This document shows positions 33,103 through 41,923 of a DNA stretch of 64,000 nt, piece by piece (position 1 is the first letter of the stretch; every line of letters starts with the position of its first letter). The notes under the pieces were generated by a model. It saw nothing but the letters and a program-made list of their open reading frames with translations. It was not told the DNA's origin and did no database searches. This DNA comes from Streptomyces sp. CB00316 (lineage in GTDB: Bacteria > Actinomycetota > Actinomycetes > Streptomycetales > Streptomycetaceae), in assembly GCF_001905595.1 (NCBI RefSeq), contig NZ_LIXI01000011.1, positions 366,351-430,350 of the forward strand, in the 5' to 3' direction. A program made the position numbers and the translations under genes.

Positions 33103-35466
33103 ATGCTGTCCCCCACCCGAGCGAGAGCCACCCTCCTCGCCGCCGGCGCCGCCGTCGCCGGCCTGCTGACGACCTCCCTCGCCGCCACCCCGTCGGCCGC
33201 CGCAACCGACCACGAGTCCTGTCGCCCCGACGGGCTGTACAAGACCCCCGGCGTCGACACCCCGTACTGCACCGTCTACGACGGTGAGGGACGCGAGAAG
33301 ATGGGCGCCGACCACAAGCGCCGTGTCATCGGCTACTTCACCAACTGGCGTACCGGCAAGGACGGCAAGGACGCCTACCTGGTCCCGAACATCCCCTGGG
33401 ACAAGGTCACGCACCTCAACTACGCCTTCGCGCACGTCGACAGCTCCAACAAGCTCTCGGTCGGCCCCGACGGCGCCGACAACGCCTCCACCGGGATGAC
33501 CTGGCCCGGTGTCGCGGGCGCCGAGATGGACCCGGCGCTCCCCTACAAGGGGCACTTCAACCTGCTGACCAAGTACAAGAAGCAGCACCCCGACGTGAAG
33601 ACCCTGGTCTCCGTGGGCGGCTGGGCCGAGACCGGCGGCTACTTCGGTCCGGACGGCAAGCGCGTCAACTCCGGCGGCTTCTACTCGATGGCGACCAACG
33701 CCGACGGCTCGGTCAACCAGACCGGCATCGACACCTTCGCCGACTCGGCCGTGTCCTTCATCAAGAAGTACGGCTTCAACGGCGTCGACATCGACTACGA
33801 GTACGCGACGTCCATGAAGGACGCGGGCAACCCCATGGACCACACGCTGGCCAACGGCCGCCGCGCGGGCCTGGTGAAGGGCTACGACGCCCTGATGAAG
33901 ACCCTGCGCGAGAAGCTGGACCGCGCGGGCGCCGCCGACGGCAAGCACTACCTGCTGACCGTCGCCGCCCCGTCCTCCGGCTACCTGCTGCGGGGCATGG
34001 AGACGTACCAGATGCAGAAGTACCTGGACTACGTCAACATCATGTCCTACGACCTGCACGGCGCCTGGAACGAGTACGTCGGCCCGAACGCCCAGCTGTT
34101 CGACGACGGCAAGGACAACGAACTGGCACAGGCCGGTGTCTACACCACCTCGCAGTACGGCGGGGTCGGCTACCTCAACACCGACTGGGCCTATCACTAC
34201 TTCCGCGGCTCGATGCCGGCCGGCCGGATCAACATCGGCCTGCCGTACTACACCCGCGGCTTCCAGAACGTCCAGGGAGGCACCGACGGCCTCTGGGGCA
34301 AGGCGGCCACGACGAACTGCCCGGCGGGCGCCGGGCTGACCAAGTGCGGTGACGGCGCGGTCGGCATCGACAACCTGTGGCACGACAAGGACGACAACGG
34401 CAAGGAATCGCCGGCCGGTTCCAACCCGATGTGGCACGCGAAGAACCTGGAGAAGGGCATCGTCGGCGACTACCTCACCGACTACGGCTTCCCCGCGAAC
34501 ACCCAGCTGACCGGCACCTACGTCCGTAAGTACGACTCCACGCTGGTCGCCCCGTGGCTGTGGAACGCCCAGAAGAAGGTCTTCCTCTCCACCGAGGACG
34601 AGCAGTCGGTGAAGCGCAAGGCCGACTACGTGGTCGACAAGGGCATCGGCGGCACGATGATCTGGGAGCTGGCGGGCGACTACCGGTGGAACGCCGCGAA
34701 GGGCCAGTACGAGACCGGCAACACGCTGACCACCGCGATGTACGACGCCTTCAAGTCGGCGGCCCCGTACGGCGCGAAGCGCTCGACGGTCACCCTGCCC
34801 ACCGAAGCCGTGAACATCGACGTCTCCTTCGGTCAGTTCGCCCTCGGTGACTCCAACTACCCGATCAGCCCGAAGCTGAAGATCACCAACCGGACCCAGG
34901 CCACGCTGCCCGGCGGTACGAAGTTCCAGTTCGACTACTCCACCTCCGCCCCGGCCAACGCCAAGGACCAGTCCGGCTTCGGTACGTCGATCGTCCGCAG
35001 CGACCACACGGCCGCCAACAACATCGGCGGGCTCAAGGGCCCCTACAACCGGGTCTCCCTGAAGCTCCCGGCCTGGCAGACGCTGGCCCCCGGCGCCTCG
35101 GTGGAGCTGGACTTCGTCTACTACCTGCCGACCTCCACCCCCTCCAACTGGACCGTGACCTTCGGCGGGAAGTCCTACTCCCTCGCCGGTGACCTGGCCC
35201 GCGGTACGACCCTGGTGGAGCCCGGCACCGGCACGAACCCGACGCCGACCCCGACGCCGACCGGCCCCACTCCGACGCCGACTCCGACCCCGACGCAGCC
35301 GGGCGGCACCTGCTCGGCCCCGGCGTGGAACGCGGCCACCGAGTACGGCGGCGGCTCCACCGTCAGCCAGGACGGCCGCCAGTGGAAGGCCTCGTGGTGG
35401 ACGAAGGGCGAGAAGCCCGGCACCACCGGCGAGTGGGGCGTCTGGAAGGACCTCGGCGCCTGCTAG
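33103..35466 (+). CDS. Secreted GH18 chitinase with chitin-binding domain
   Basis: 787 aa, ATG at 33103 with CAGGAGGAA upstream. A Sec signal peptide covers 1 to about 34 (LAAGAAVAGLLTTSLAATPS). GH18 catalytic barrel about 60-560: VIGYFTNWRTG, LVSVGGWAETGGYF, and FNGVDIDYEYA with D229, D231 and acid/base E233; the first Asp of the classic DGxDxDxE is Asn here. A beta-sandwich module (about 575-700) follows, then a Pro-Thr linker at about 712-735 and a C-terminal carbohydrate-binding domain (CBM5/12 type: WNAATEYGGGSTVSQDGRQW, EWGVWKDLGAC). It degrades chitin outside the cell. The promoter has chitin-type control boxes. Confidence 0.95.
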   Translation: MLSPTRARATLLAAGAAVAGLLTTSLAATPSAAATDHESCRPDGLYKTPGVDTPYCTVYDGEGREKMGADHKRRVIGYFTNWRTGKDGKDAYLVPNIPWDKVTHLNYAFAHVDSSNKLSVGPDGADNASTGMTWPGVAGAEMDPALPYKGHFNLLTKYKKQHPDVKTLVSVGGWAETGGYFGPDGKRVNSGGFYSMATNADGSVNQTGIDTFADSAVSFIKKYGFNGVDIDYEYATSMKDAGNPMDHTLANGRRAGLVKGYDALMKTLREKLDRAGAADGKHYLLTVAAPSSGYLLRGMETYQMQKYLDYVNIMSYDLHGAWNEYVGPNAQLFDDGKDNELAQAGVYTTSQYGGVGYLNTDWAYHYFRGSMPAGRINIGLPYYTRGFQNVQGGTDGLWGKAATTNCPAGAGLTKCGDGAVGIDNLWHDKDDNGKESPAGSNPMWHAKNLEKGIVGDYLTDYGFPANTQLTGTYVRKYDSTLVAPWLWNAQKKVFLSTEDEQSVKRKADYVVDKGIGGTMIWELAGDYRWNAAKGQYETGNTLTTAMYDAFKSAAPYGAKRSTVTLPTEAVNIDVSFGQFALGDSNYPISPKLKITNRTQATLPGGTKFQFDYSTSAPANAKDQSGFGTSIVRSDHTAANNIGGLKGPYNRVSLKLPAWQTLAPGASVELDFVYYLPTSTPSNWTVTFGGKSYSLAGDLARGTTLVEPGTGTNPTPTPTPTGPTPTPTPTPTQPGGTCSAPAWNAATEYGGGSTVSQDGRQWKASWWTKGEKPGTTGEWGVWKDLGAC

Positions 35467-35519
35467 CTCCTGCACGGGGGTGAGCTCATCGCCCCTGTGA
35501 CCTCCCCGCATCACACGTG

Positions 35520-35546
35520 AAGCCCCGGCGTCCACCGCCGGGGCTT
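35520..35546 (+). terminator. Terminator after the chitinase gene
   Basis: A perfect 11-bp stem (35520-35530 with 35536-35546, AAGCCCCGGCG arm) and 5-base loop, 53 bp past the stop codon. Confidence 0.85.
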
Positions 35547-35593
35547 CCCGCGCTCCCGCCGCGACCTGGTCCCGCCTCTGGCAGGCTGACCCC

Positions 35594-36340
35594 ATGACGA
35601 CGATTCTGGTCACCGGCGCCACCGGAACACTCGGCCGCCAGGTCGCCGAACGGCTGCGCACCGAAGGCGCCGACGTCCGTGGCCTCAGCCGCCGCTCCCC
35701 CTCGTACGCCGTCGATCTGCGGGACGGCAAGGGGCTCGACGCGGCGGTCGAAGGGGTGGACACGATCGTGCACTGCGCCACCTCCCCGCGTGGCGGCGAC
35801 GACCGGGCGGCCGGGTATCTCATCGACGCCGCGCGGCAGGCCGGGGTCCCCCATCTTGTCTACATCTCGATCGTGGGCGTGGACCGGGTGCCGCTCGGCT
35901 ACTACACGCTCAAGCGCCGGGTGGAGCGGATGATCGAGGACTCCGGGATGGGCGCGACCATCCAGCGGACCACGCAGTTCCACGACTTGGTCCTGTCCAT
36001 CGTCTCCGGCGCGGCGAAGCTCCCCGTGCTGCCGGTGCCGGCCGGGGTGTCGGTCCAGCCCGTCGACAGCGGCGAGGTCGCCGGCCGGCTGGCCGCCCTC
36101 GCGCTCGGTGCTCCGGCGGGCCGGGCGCCGGACCTGGGCGGGCCCGAGGTCCGGGAGTTCACCGACCTCGCCGGGGCCTACCTCCGTGCGACGGAGCGCA
36201 GGCGGCGGGTGGTGCCGGTGCGGCTGGCGGGGAAGGCGTACGCGGGGTTCCGGGGCGGCGGCCATCTGAGCCCGGAGCACGCGGTAGGGACGGTGACGTT
36301 CGAGGAGTTCCTGGCCCGGCGGCATCGGCGTACGGGCTGA
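35594..36340 (+). CDS. NAD(P)-binding NmrA-like/atypical SDR protein
   Basis: 248 aa. N-terminal Rossmann motif TTILVTGATGTLGRQVAERL (GxxGxxG) at 2-21; TIVHCATSPRG at about 58, LVYISIVGVDRVPLGYYTLK with the Tyr/Lys pair partly kept, then a Pro/Val-rich C-terminal half. This is the atypical short-chain dehydrogenase group (NmrA/HSCARG-like) that acts as NAD(P)H sensor or uses quinones. No pathway neighbours. It is convergent with the ROK regulator. Substrate unknown. Confidence 0.88.
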   Translation: MTTILVTGATGTLGRQVAERLRTEGADVRGLSRRSPSYAVDLRDGKGLDAAVEGVDTIVHCATSPRGGDDRAAGYLIDAARQAGVPHLVYISIVGVDRVPLGYYTLKRRVERMIEDSGMGATIQRTTQFHDLVLSIVSGAAKLPVLPVPAGVSVQPVDSGEVAGRLAALALGAPAGRAPDLGGPEVREFTDLAGAYLRATERRRRVVPVRLAGKAYAGFRGGGHLSPEHAVGTVTFEEFLARRHRRTG

Positions 36341-36380
36341 GCGCCGGCGGCTGTTACGGCGGGCTCAGCCGTACGGTTCC

Positions 36381-37562
36381 TCAGCCGCCCGGAGCGAACA
36401 GCGCGTCCTGCGCCGCGTCCCGGGCGGTGAGCAGCGCCCCGCGCAGCACGGCCCCGTCCCCCAGCGAGCCGGCCCGGACCTCGGTGCGCAGCGGCGACAT
36501 CAGGGCGAGGCGCTCCTCGACCCGGGCGGCGAGCGGGGCCCCGCCGGCCTCGCCGACCGCGCCCGCCAGGAGGACGCAGCCGGGGTCCAGGACCGAGACG
36601 ACGGCCGCGGCCCCGAGGGTGAGGCGGTCGGCCAGCTCGTCCAGGAACGGCTCCCCCCGCTTCCCCGTTGCCAGCGCGGCGCGTACGGCGGCCACGGCGG
36701 CGGTCTCCGAGGCCGCTCCACCGGGGAGCCCGATGCCGTGCCGGGCGGCGAGTTCGCAGACGGCCGCCGAGCCGGCCAGGGAGTAGAAGCCGCCTTCGCA
36801 GTCGACGGCCGAGGGTAGTCCGGCCACCCCGGGCACCGGCAGGAAGCCGATCTCCCCCGCGCCCCCGGAGGCGCCCTGCCGCAGCCTGCCGTCCAGCATG
36901 ACGGCGGCCCCGATGCCCTGGCCCAGCCAGATCAGGACGAAGGTCTCGCGGTCCAGGGCGGCCCCGGCGCGGTGTTCCGCGACGGCGGCGAGGTTGGTCT
37001 CGTTCTCGACGAGCACGGTCGCCGGCAGCCGCTGCTGGAGCACCCGGACCAGGCCCCGGTGCCAGGCGGGCAGTCCGGAGCTGTCGCGCAGTTCGCCGGT
37101 GGTCGGATCGATCAGGCCGGGGGCCCCGATGCCGACGCTGTGCAGCGGCACGGACCCCGCCTCGCGGGCCGTGCGCTCCAGGAGGGCGACGGCCTGTTCG
37201 ACGGCGGGCCCGGTCCCGGTGCCGCTGTCGATGGGCAGGGTGGCCTCCGCGAGCGTGGCCCCCAGCAGGTCGGCGACCACCACGGAGACGCTGCCCGTGC
37301 GGACGTCGAGGGCGGCGAGGTGGGCCCGGTCGGCGACGATCCCGTACAGCTTGGCGTTGGGACCCCGTCGGACGACGCCGGACTCGCCGACGACGTGGAG
37401 CAGCCCGGCGCCCTGGAGCCGTTCGACCAGGTCGGCGACGGTGGGGCGGGAGAGTCCGGTCAGGGTCTTCAGCTGGGTGGCCGTCAACGGGCCGTGCTGC
37501 TGGAGCAGTTGCAGGGCGAGCCGGTCGTTGATGGCCCGAGCCGTGCTCGGTGATGCGGGCAT
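36381..37562 (-). CDS. ROK-family transcriptional repressor
   Basis: 393 aa, ATG at 37562. HTH at about 10-70 (RLALQLLQQHGPLTATQLKT, LTGLSRPTVADLVERLQGAG), then the ROK sugar-kinase fold: ALDVRTGSVSVVVADLLGAT, VGIGAPGLIDPTTGELRDSS, TVLVENETNLAAVAEHRAGA and SGGAGEIGFLPVPGV. The usual Cys-rich zinc motif (CxCGxxGC) is missing; only DCEGG remains. It probably senses a sugar and represses the divergent MFS gene through the inverted repeat at 37635-37655. Confidence 0.92.
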   Translation of the reverse strand: MPASPSTARAINDRLALQLLQQHGPLTATQLKTLTGLSRPTVADLVERLQGAGLLHVVGESGVVRRGPNAKLYGIVADRAHLAALDVRTGSVSVVVADLLGATLAEATLPIDSGTGTGPAVEQAVALLERTAREAGSVPLHSVGIGAPGLIDPTTGELRDSSGLPAWHRGLVRVLQQRLPATVLVENETNLAAVAEHRAGAALDRETFVLIWLGQGIGAAVMLDGRLRQGASGGAGEIGFLPVPGVAGLPSAVDCEGGFYSLAGSAAVCELAARHGIGLPGGAASETAAVAAVRAALATGKRGEPFLDELADRLTLGAAAVVSVLDPGCVLLAGAVGEAGGAPLAARVEERLALMSPLRTEVRAGSLGDGAVLRGALLTARDAAQDALFAPGG

Positions 37563-37634
37563 ACCGGGATCCTCCCAGACCACTGCGGAGCCTGTTTCCC
37601 GGGTCGGTGTCGGGAGCGGCCCGAAAGAACTATT

Positions 37635-37655
37635 TATCAGGCAGGGTTCCTGATA
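37635..37655. promoter_or_regulatory. Likely ROK operator
   Basis: Inverted repeat TATCAGG (37635-37641), 7-base spacer, CCTGATA (37649-37655), in an AT-rich island between the divergent ROK repressor and MFS transporter. A -10-like TAGTTT follows at 37654-37659. Probably controls both genes. Confidence 0.6.
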
Positions 37656-37739
37656 GTTTACCCGACGCAGTGAGGAGCGGGAGCGCCGGGAAGGGCCTGC
37701 GCACCCGCACCGTCGATCCTCAGGGGAGGGCACGACCGC

Positions 37740-38981
37740 ATGACGAAGGAACCGACCGCCACGGTCCACACCACCTACAGCATGGAGCAGGTGAGACGGG
37801 CCAGGGTCGCCGTCGCCACCGTCTTCGCGGTGCACGGGGCGGTGACCGGCAGCTTCGCGACCCGGGTGCCCTGGATCCAGGACCACGCCGGGGTGAGCGC
37901 GGGCCAGCTGGGCCTCGCGCTGGCCTTCCCGGCGATCGGCGCCTCGATCGCGATGCCGCTGGCGGGCCGGATCAGCCACCGCTACGGGGCGCGGACCGCC
38001 TTGCGAGGGCTGCTCGCCCTGTGGACGCTGGCGCTGGTCCTGCCCGCGCTGGCGCCGAACCTGCTGACGCTGTGCGCCGTCCTGTTCGTCTACGGCGCCA
38101 CGGCCGGAATGTCCGACGTGGCGATGAACGCGCTGGGCGTGGAGGTGGAGAACCGTCTCGACAAGTCGATCATGTCGGGGCTGCACGGGATGTGGAGCGT
38201 GGGTGCGCTGATCGGTTCGGCGGCCGGCACGGTCGCCGCCCATGTGGGCGCCGACGCCCGTCTCCACCACACGCTCGCCGCGCTGGTGCTGACGGCGCTG
38301 GGGCTGCTCGCCTGCCGGGGCGTGCTGGACCTGCGCAGCGAGCCGGACGAGGAGCCGCCGCCGCGCTTCACCCTGCCGCCGAAGTCGGCGCTGATCATCG
38401 GAGCCGTCGGGTTCTGCGCGGTGTTCGCGGAGGGCGCCAGCCTGGACTGGTCGGCGGTCTACCTGCGGGACATCCTGGGCAGCTCGGACGGTGTCGCGGC
38501 CGCCTCCACCACGGCTTTCGCCCTGACGATGGCGGTGGCGCGGCTCGCCGGGGACCGGATCGTGGACCGGTTCGGCGCGGTGCGGACCGTACGGGTGGGA
38601 GGGACTCTGGCCACCCTGGGCGGGCTGCTCGTGGTGTTCTCGCCCTCCCCCGCGGCGGCGATGGGCGGCTTCGGGCTGCTGGGCCTGGGCGTGGCGGTCG
38701 TGGTGCCGCTGGCCTTCGCGGCGGCCGGGCGCAGCGGGCCGAACCCGAGCCAGGCCATCGCGGGCGTCGCCACCATCACGTACACCTCCGGCCTGATCGC
38801 CCCCTCCGCGATCGGTGCACTGGCGGAGACGACCTCGCTGGTGGTGTCCTTCGGCGTGGTGACCGCGCTGGCCTTCGGCCTGGTCGTGGGGGCCGGGGTC
38901 CTGCGGGCGGGCGACCGGAAGGTCACCGGCTCCGGCGCGACGCTGGGCGGTGCGGCGGCGAAGAGCCCGGCGGGAAGCTGA
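37740..38981 (+). CDS. MFS transporter (YbjJ-like)
   Basis: 413 aa with GGGGAGGG before the ATG. Twelve predicted helices; the N-terminal half has FAVHGAVTGSFATRVPWIQD, MPLAGRISHRYGARTALRGL (MFS motif A) and FVYGATAGMSDVAMNALGVE, characteristic of the YbjJ/FucP-like sugar branch. The second half begins at ALIIGAVGFCAVFAEGASLD, with WSAVYLRDILGSS and ARLAGDRIVDRFGAVRTVR. Substrate unknown. The divergent ROK repressor suggests a sugar or sugar derivative. Confidence 0.88.
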   Translation: MTKEPTATVHTTYSMEQVRRARVAVATVFAVHGAVTGSFATRVPWIQDHAGVSAGQLGLALAFPAIGASIAMPLAGRISHRYGARTALRGLLALWTLALVLPALAPNLLTLCAVLFVYGATAGMSDVAMNALGVEVENRLDKSIMSGLHGMWSVGALIGSAAGTVAAHVGADARLHHTLAALVLTALGLLACRGVLDLRSEPDEEPPPRFTLPPKSALIIGAVGFCAVFAEGASLDWSAVYLRDILGSSDGVAAASTTAFALTMAVARLAGDRIVDRFGAVRTVRVGGTLATLGGLLVVFSPSPAAAMGGFGLLGLGVAVVVPLAFAAAGRSGPNPSQAIAGVATITYTSGLIAPSAIGALAETTSLVVSFGVVTALAFGLVVGAGVLRAGDRKVTGSGATLGGAAAKSPAGS

Positions 38982-39002
38982 GCCTCCCGGACGCCGAGGC
39001 TC
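38980..39002 (+). terminator. Possible weak terminator after the MFS gene
   Basis: A 7-bp stem (GAGCCTC 38980-38986 with GAGGCTC 38996-39002) and 9-base loop, overlapping the stop codon. Short; read-through into the permease gene is possible. Confidence 0.35.
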
Positions 39003-39104
39003 CCCGCCGCACCACTACCATGGCGCTGATCTTTTCCGCAGGTGAACACCGAACACCGGGTCACAGACCGGCCGGCACACCGAGCAGACCTTCAGGGAGC
39101 AACC

Positions 39105-40511
39105 ATGAGCCTCGGCGTGCGCTGGACCTTGCACGGCGACGGGAAGACCCCCGCCCCCGGGGCGGTGGTCCGCCCCGACGAGCGGCTCTCCTGGCCCCGT
39201 ACGTTCGGACTCGGCGCCCAGCATGTGGTGGCGATGTTCGGGGCGTCGTTCGTCGCGCCGGTCCTGATGGGACTAGACCCGAACCTCGCGATCATGATGT
39301 CCGGGGTCGCGACCGTGATCTTCCTGCTGGCCACCAAGGGCCGGGTGCCCAGCTATCTGGGGTGCTCGCTCTCCTTCGTCGGGGTCGCGGCCACCATCCG
39401 GGCGAGCGGCGGTGACAGCGCGACCGTCACGGGTGCGGTGCTGGTGGTCGGCGCGGCGCTGTTCCTGGTGGGGCTCGCGGTGCAGCGGTTCGGCGCGCGG
39501 ATCATCCATGCGGCGATGCCGCCGGTGGTGACCGGTGCGGTGGTGATGCTGATCGGCTTCAACCTGGCGCCGGTGACCGCGTCCACCTACTGGCCGCAGG
39601 ACCAGTGGACCGCGCTGCTGGTGATGCTCTTCACCGGCCTGGCCGTGGTGTGCCTGCGCGGCTTCCTCTCCCGAATCGCGATCTTCCTCGGCCTGGTCTT
39701 CGGCTACCTGCTCTCCTGGCTGCTGGACCTGGTGTTCGGCAAGATCCACTCCCCGGCGGGCGGGGCGGAGGCCGTCGACCACTGGCGCCTCGACCTCTCG
39801 GGGGTGGGCGCGGCGGACTGGATCGGGCTGCCGTCCTTCCACGCCCCGGCCTTCGAGTGGTCCGCGATCCTGGTGGCCCTGCCCGTGGTGATCGCGCTGG
39901 TCGCGGAGAACGCGGGCCATGTGAAGGCCGTGGGCGAGATGACCGGCGACTCGCTGGACGACAAGCTCGGCACCGCCATCGCGGCGGACGGCGCGGCGTC
40001 GATGCTCTCCACCGCCGTGGGCGGCCCGCCCAACACCACGTACTCCGAGAACATCGGCGTGATGGCCGCGACCCGGGTCTACTCCACGGCGGCCTACTGG
40101 GCGGCGGCCAGCTTCGCCCTGCTCTTCGGCCTCTGCCCCAAGTTCGGCGCGGTCGTCGCCGCGATCCCGGGCGGGGTGCTCGGCGGGATCACCGTGATCC
40201 TGTACGGGATGATCGGCCTGCTCGGTGCCCAGATCTGGCTCAACGGCCGGGTGGACCTGCGCAATCCGCTCAACCTGGTCCCGGCAGCGGCGGGCATCAT
40301 CATCGGCGTCGGCGGGGTCACCCTGAAGATCACGGACAACTTCGAGCTGGGCGGCATCGCGCTCGGCACCCTCGTCGTGATCACCGGTTACCACGTACTG
40401 CGCGCCTTCGCCCCGGCCCACCTCAAGACCCAGGAACCACTGCTGGACTCCGGCACGTCGGCGTACGACGAGGAGCCCGGCGACGGGGAGCCGGGGCCAG
40501 GGAAGGCCTGA
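39105..40511 (+). CDS. Uracil/xanthine permease (NCS2 family)
   Basis: 468 aa, ATG at 39105 with CAGGGAG upstream. Fourteen-helix NCS2 fold: FGLGAQHVVAMFGASFVAPV at about 33-52 (conserved QH), LGCSLSFVGVAATI, MPPVVTGAVVMLIGFNLAPV, ALVAENAGHVKAVGEMTG with the substrate-binding Glu, and GGPPNTTYSENIGVMAAT with the signature NTTYSENIG. This motif set fits UraA-type uracil proton symport rather than purine carriers. It may support the pyrimidine salvage of the cell; no upp/udk gene is adjacent. Confidence 0.92.
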   Translation: MSLGVRWTLHGDGKTPAPGAVVRPDERLSWPRTFGLGAQHVVAMFGASFVAPVLMGLDPNLAIMMSGVATVIFLLATKGRVPSYLGCSLSFVGVAATIRASGGDSATVTGAVLVVGAALFLVGLAVQRFGARIIHAAMPPVVTGAVVMLIGFNLAPVTASTYWPQDQWTALLVMLFTGLAVVCLRGFLSRIAIFLGLVFGYLLSWLLDLVFGKIHSPAGGAEAVDHWRLDLSGVGAADWIGLPSFHAPAFEWSAILVALPVVIALVAENAGHVKAVGEMTGDSLDDKLGTAIAADGAASMLSTAVGGPPNTTYSENIGVMAATRVYSTAAYWAAASFALLFGLCPKFGAVVAAIPGGVLGGITVILYGMIGLLGAQIWLNGRVDLRNPLNLVPAAAGIIIGVGGVTLKITDNFELGGIALGTLVVITGYHVLRAFAPAHLKTQEPLLDSGTSAYDEEPGDGEPGPGKA

Positions 40512-40527
40512 GCCCGACCGGGCTCAG
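40508..40527. terminator. Terminator after the permease gene
   Basis: An 8-bp perfect stem (CTGAGCCC / GGGCTCAG) with a 4-base loop that includes the permease stop codon and the stop of the GH6 remnant on the other strand. Confidence 0.6.
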
Positions 40528-41123
40528 CCGGTGGCCGGCCCGTGGGCGTACGCCGGGGAGAAGGCGCCCGGTGCGGCCGTGCAGCCGTCGGACTCGCCCG
40601 GCAGCCTCACCCAGAGGCATGCGTCGATGAGGCGCCCGCCGGCCTGCGTGGACAACCCGGGGGAGGTCGCCGGGGGCGGTCCGAGGCGTCACCCGGGTCG
40701 CGGCCGCCGCCGCCGGGCGGATCCCGGTGCTCGTCCGTACGCCATACCCGACCGGGACTGCGGCGGGGCCTCGCAGGGCGGAGCGTCGGACATCGCGGCG
40801 TGCGACGCCTGGATACGGGAGTTCGCCCGGTGGCTCGGCGCGGGCCCGGTGATCGTGATCGCGCGAACCGGACCGCCGCCGGCTGCGCCGCGATCCGGGA
40901 CTCGATCAGCGGGCGGCGCGGGTCGTCGGGGTTGGCCCGCACCCACTGGACGACCTGGACCCCGGGTCGCGGAAGAGCGGTTCCTGGGGGCGGGGGGCCG
41001 TCGGCGAGGGCCTCGCGGGGGCGGCGGCTCCGGTAGGGCCGTGGTCCGCCGCTCGTCCTACCCGGCCTCGGTCGGACCGGCCGTGGCACCGATCGCCAAG
41101 ACGGCCGAGGCGACGGCCGGCAT
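40524..41123 (-). pseudogene. Scrambled GH6 cellulase remnant with an inverted middle part
   Basis: Pieces of a glycosyl hydrolase family 6 enzyme lie on both strands. Minus: a signal-like start (MPAVASAVLAIGATAG, from 41123, stopped at 41058), then VVQWVRANPDDPRRPLIESR and IAAQPAAVRFA (about 40975-40861). Plus: DNPGEVAG, AVRGVTRVAAAAAGRIPVLV, then after a one-base loss PYAIPDRDCGGASQGGAS and WIREFARWLGAGPVIVI (about 40648-40860). Minus again: GGRLIDACLWVRLPGESDG and the C terminus to the stop at 40524. So a roughly 210-bp internal segment is inverted, frames are broken, and about 150 residues between GPVIVI and the C-terminal block are gone. Certainly not functional. Confidence 0.8.
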
Positions 41124-41200
41124 TTGCCGTCGTTCGTCCGTTCCGATGAACCTTCGACCGGTCGGGGCCGTGCCGAGCCTATGGCTGCCAGGCTCCGCAC

Positions 41201-41902
41201 ATGGCGCAGATCGATGAGTTCGCGGACCCGGCCGGACCCGGCACCCTCGTGGCGGAGGTGGACACGGTGATCGAGCGGATGCGCGCGTTCCGCCCCCGGT
41301 GGCCACCGGGGGGCGGTGTCGGGGTCTTCCACCAGGCCTACCTGACGGTGGTGGGCGGGACCGCCGGGCACGGTGGCCCCGCCGACCGGGAGGCAGCCGG
41401 AACGCTGGAGGCGCGGCTCACGGAGCGCTATCTGGCGGCTCTCGACGCGGCGGAGGCGGGCGGGCGTCCGCCGGAGTGCTGGCGTCCGCTGTTCCCGTAC
41501 CGGCGGCATCCCGGCGTACGTCCGGTGCAGTTCGCCCTGGCCGGGCTCCATGCGCATGTCGCGCACGACCTGGCCCTGGCCGTGGTGGATACCTGCCGTA
41601 CACGCGACTGCGAACCTGCCGCGCTGGAGGGGGAGTTCGAGCGGGCGGGTGATCTCCTCGCGTCGCTGGAGGAGCGGATCCACGACGATCTGATGCCGGG
41701 CCCCGATCTGCTCCGGATCACGGATCCGCTGACCCACCTGGTGAGTTCCTGGAGCCTGGAGCGGGCCCGTGGGGCCGCCTGGTCGACGGCCCGGGTGCTC
41801 TGGCGGCTGCGCGGACTCCCCTCGTCGGCCGAGGAGTTGCGGCAGCAGACCGACGCGGGCGCCGGGCTGGTGGTGCGCTTCCTGCTCACCCCCTGCCGCT
41901 GA
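41201..41902 (+). CDS. DUF5995-type protein
   Basis: 233 aa, ATG at 41201. The sequence VIERMRAFRPRWPPGGGVGV, FHQAYLTVVGG, RYLAALDAAEAGGRPPECWR, PVQFALAGLHAHVAHDLALA and SSWSLERARGAAWSTARVLW matches the mainly helical DUF5995 family. His residues in AGLHAHVAHDL could bind a metal. No signal peptide. Function unknown. It is convergent with the davB-like gene 22 bp away; its 5' side abuts the broken cellulase. Confidence 0.8.
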   Translation: MAQIDEFADPAGPGTLVAEVDTVIERMRAFRPRWPPGGGVGVFHQAYLTVVGGTAGHGGPADREAAGTLEARLTERYLAALDAAEAGGRPPECWRPLFPYRRHPGVRPVQFALAGLHAHVAHDLALAVVDTCRTRDCEPAALEGEFERAGDLLASLEERIHDDLMPGPDLLRITDPLTHLVSSWSLERARGAAWSTARVLWRLRGLPSSAEELRQQTDAGAGLVVRFLLTPCR

Positions 41903-41923
41903 CGCCCGCGCGGAGCCCTCGGC

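Noticed and set aside
35238..35310. Short repeats CCGACGCCGACCCCGACG suggestive of a repeat array
   Set aside because: They encode the Pro-Thr linker between chitinase modules; not a CRISPR or regulatory repeat.
32998..35823. A 941-codon frame on the minus strand opposite the chitinase
   Set aside because: It is a shadow of the GH18 gene, which has a signal peptide, catalytic motif and ribosome site; the antisense product is low-complexity Val/Gly/Arg-rich.
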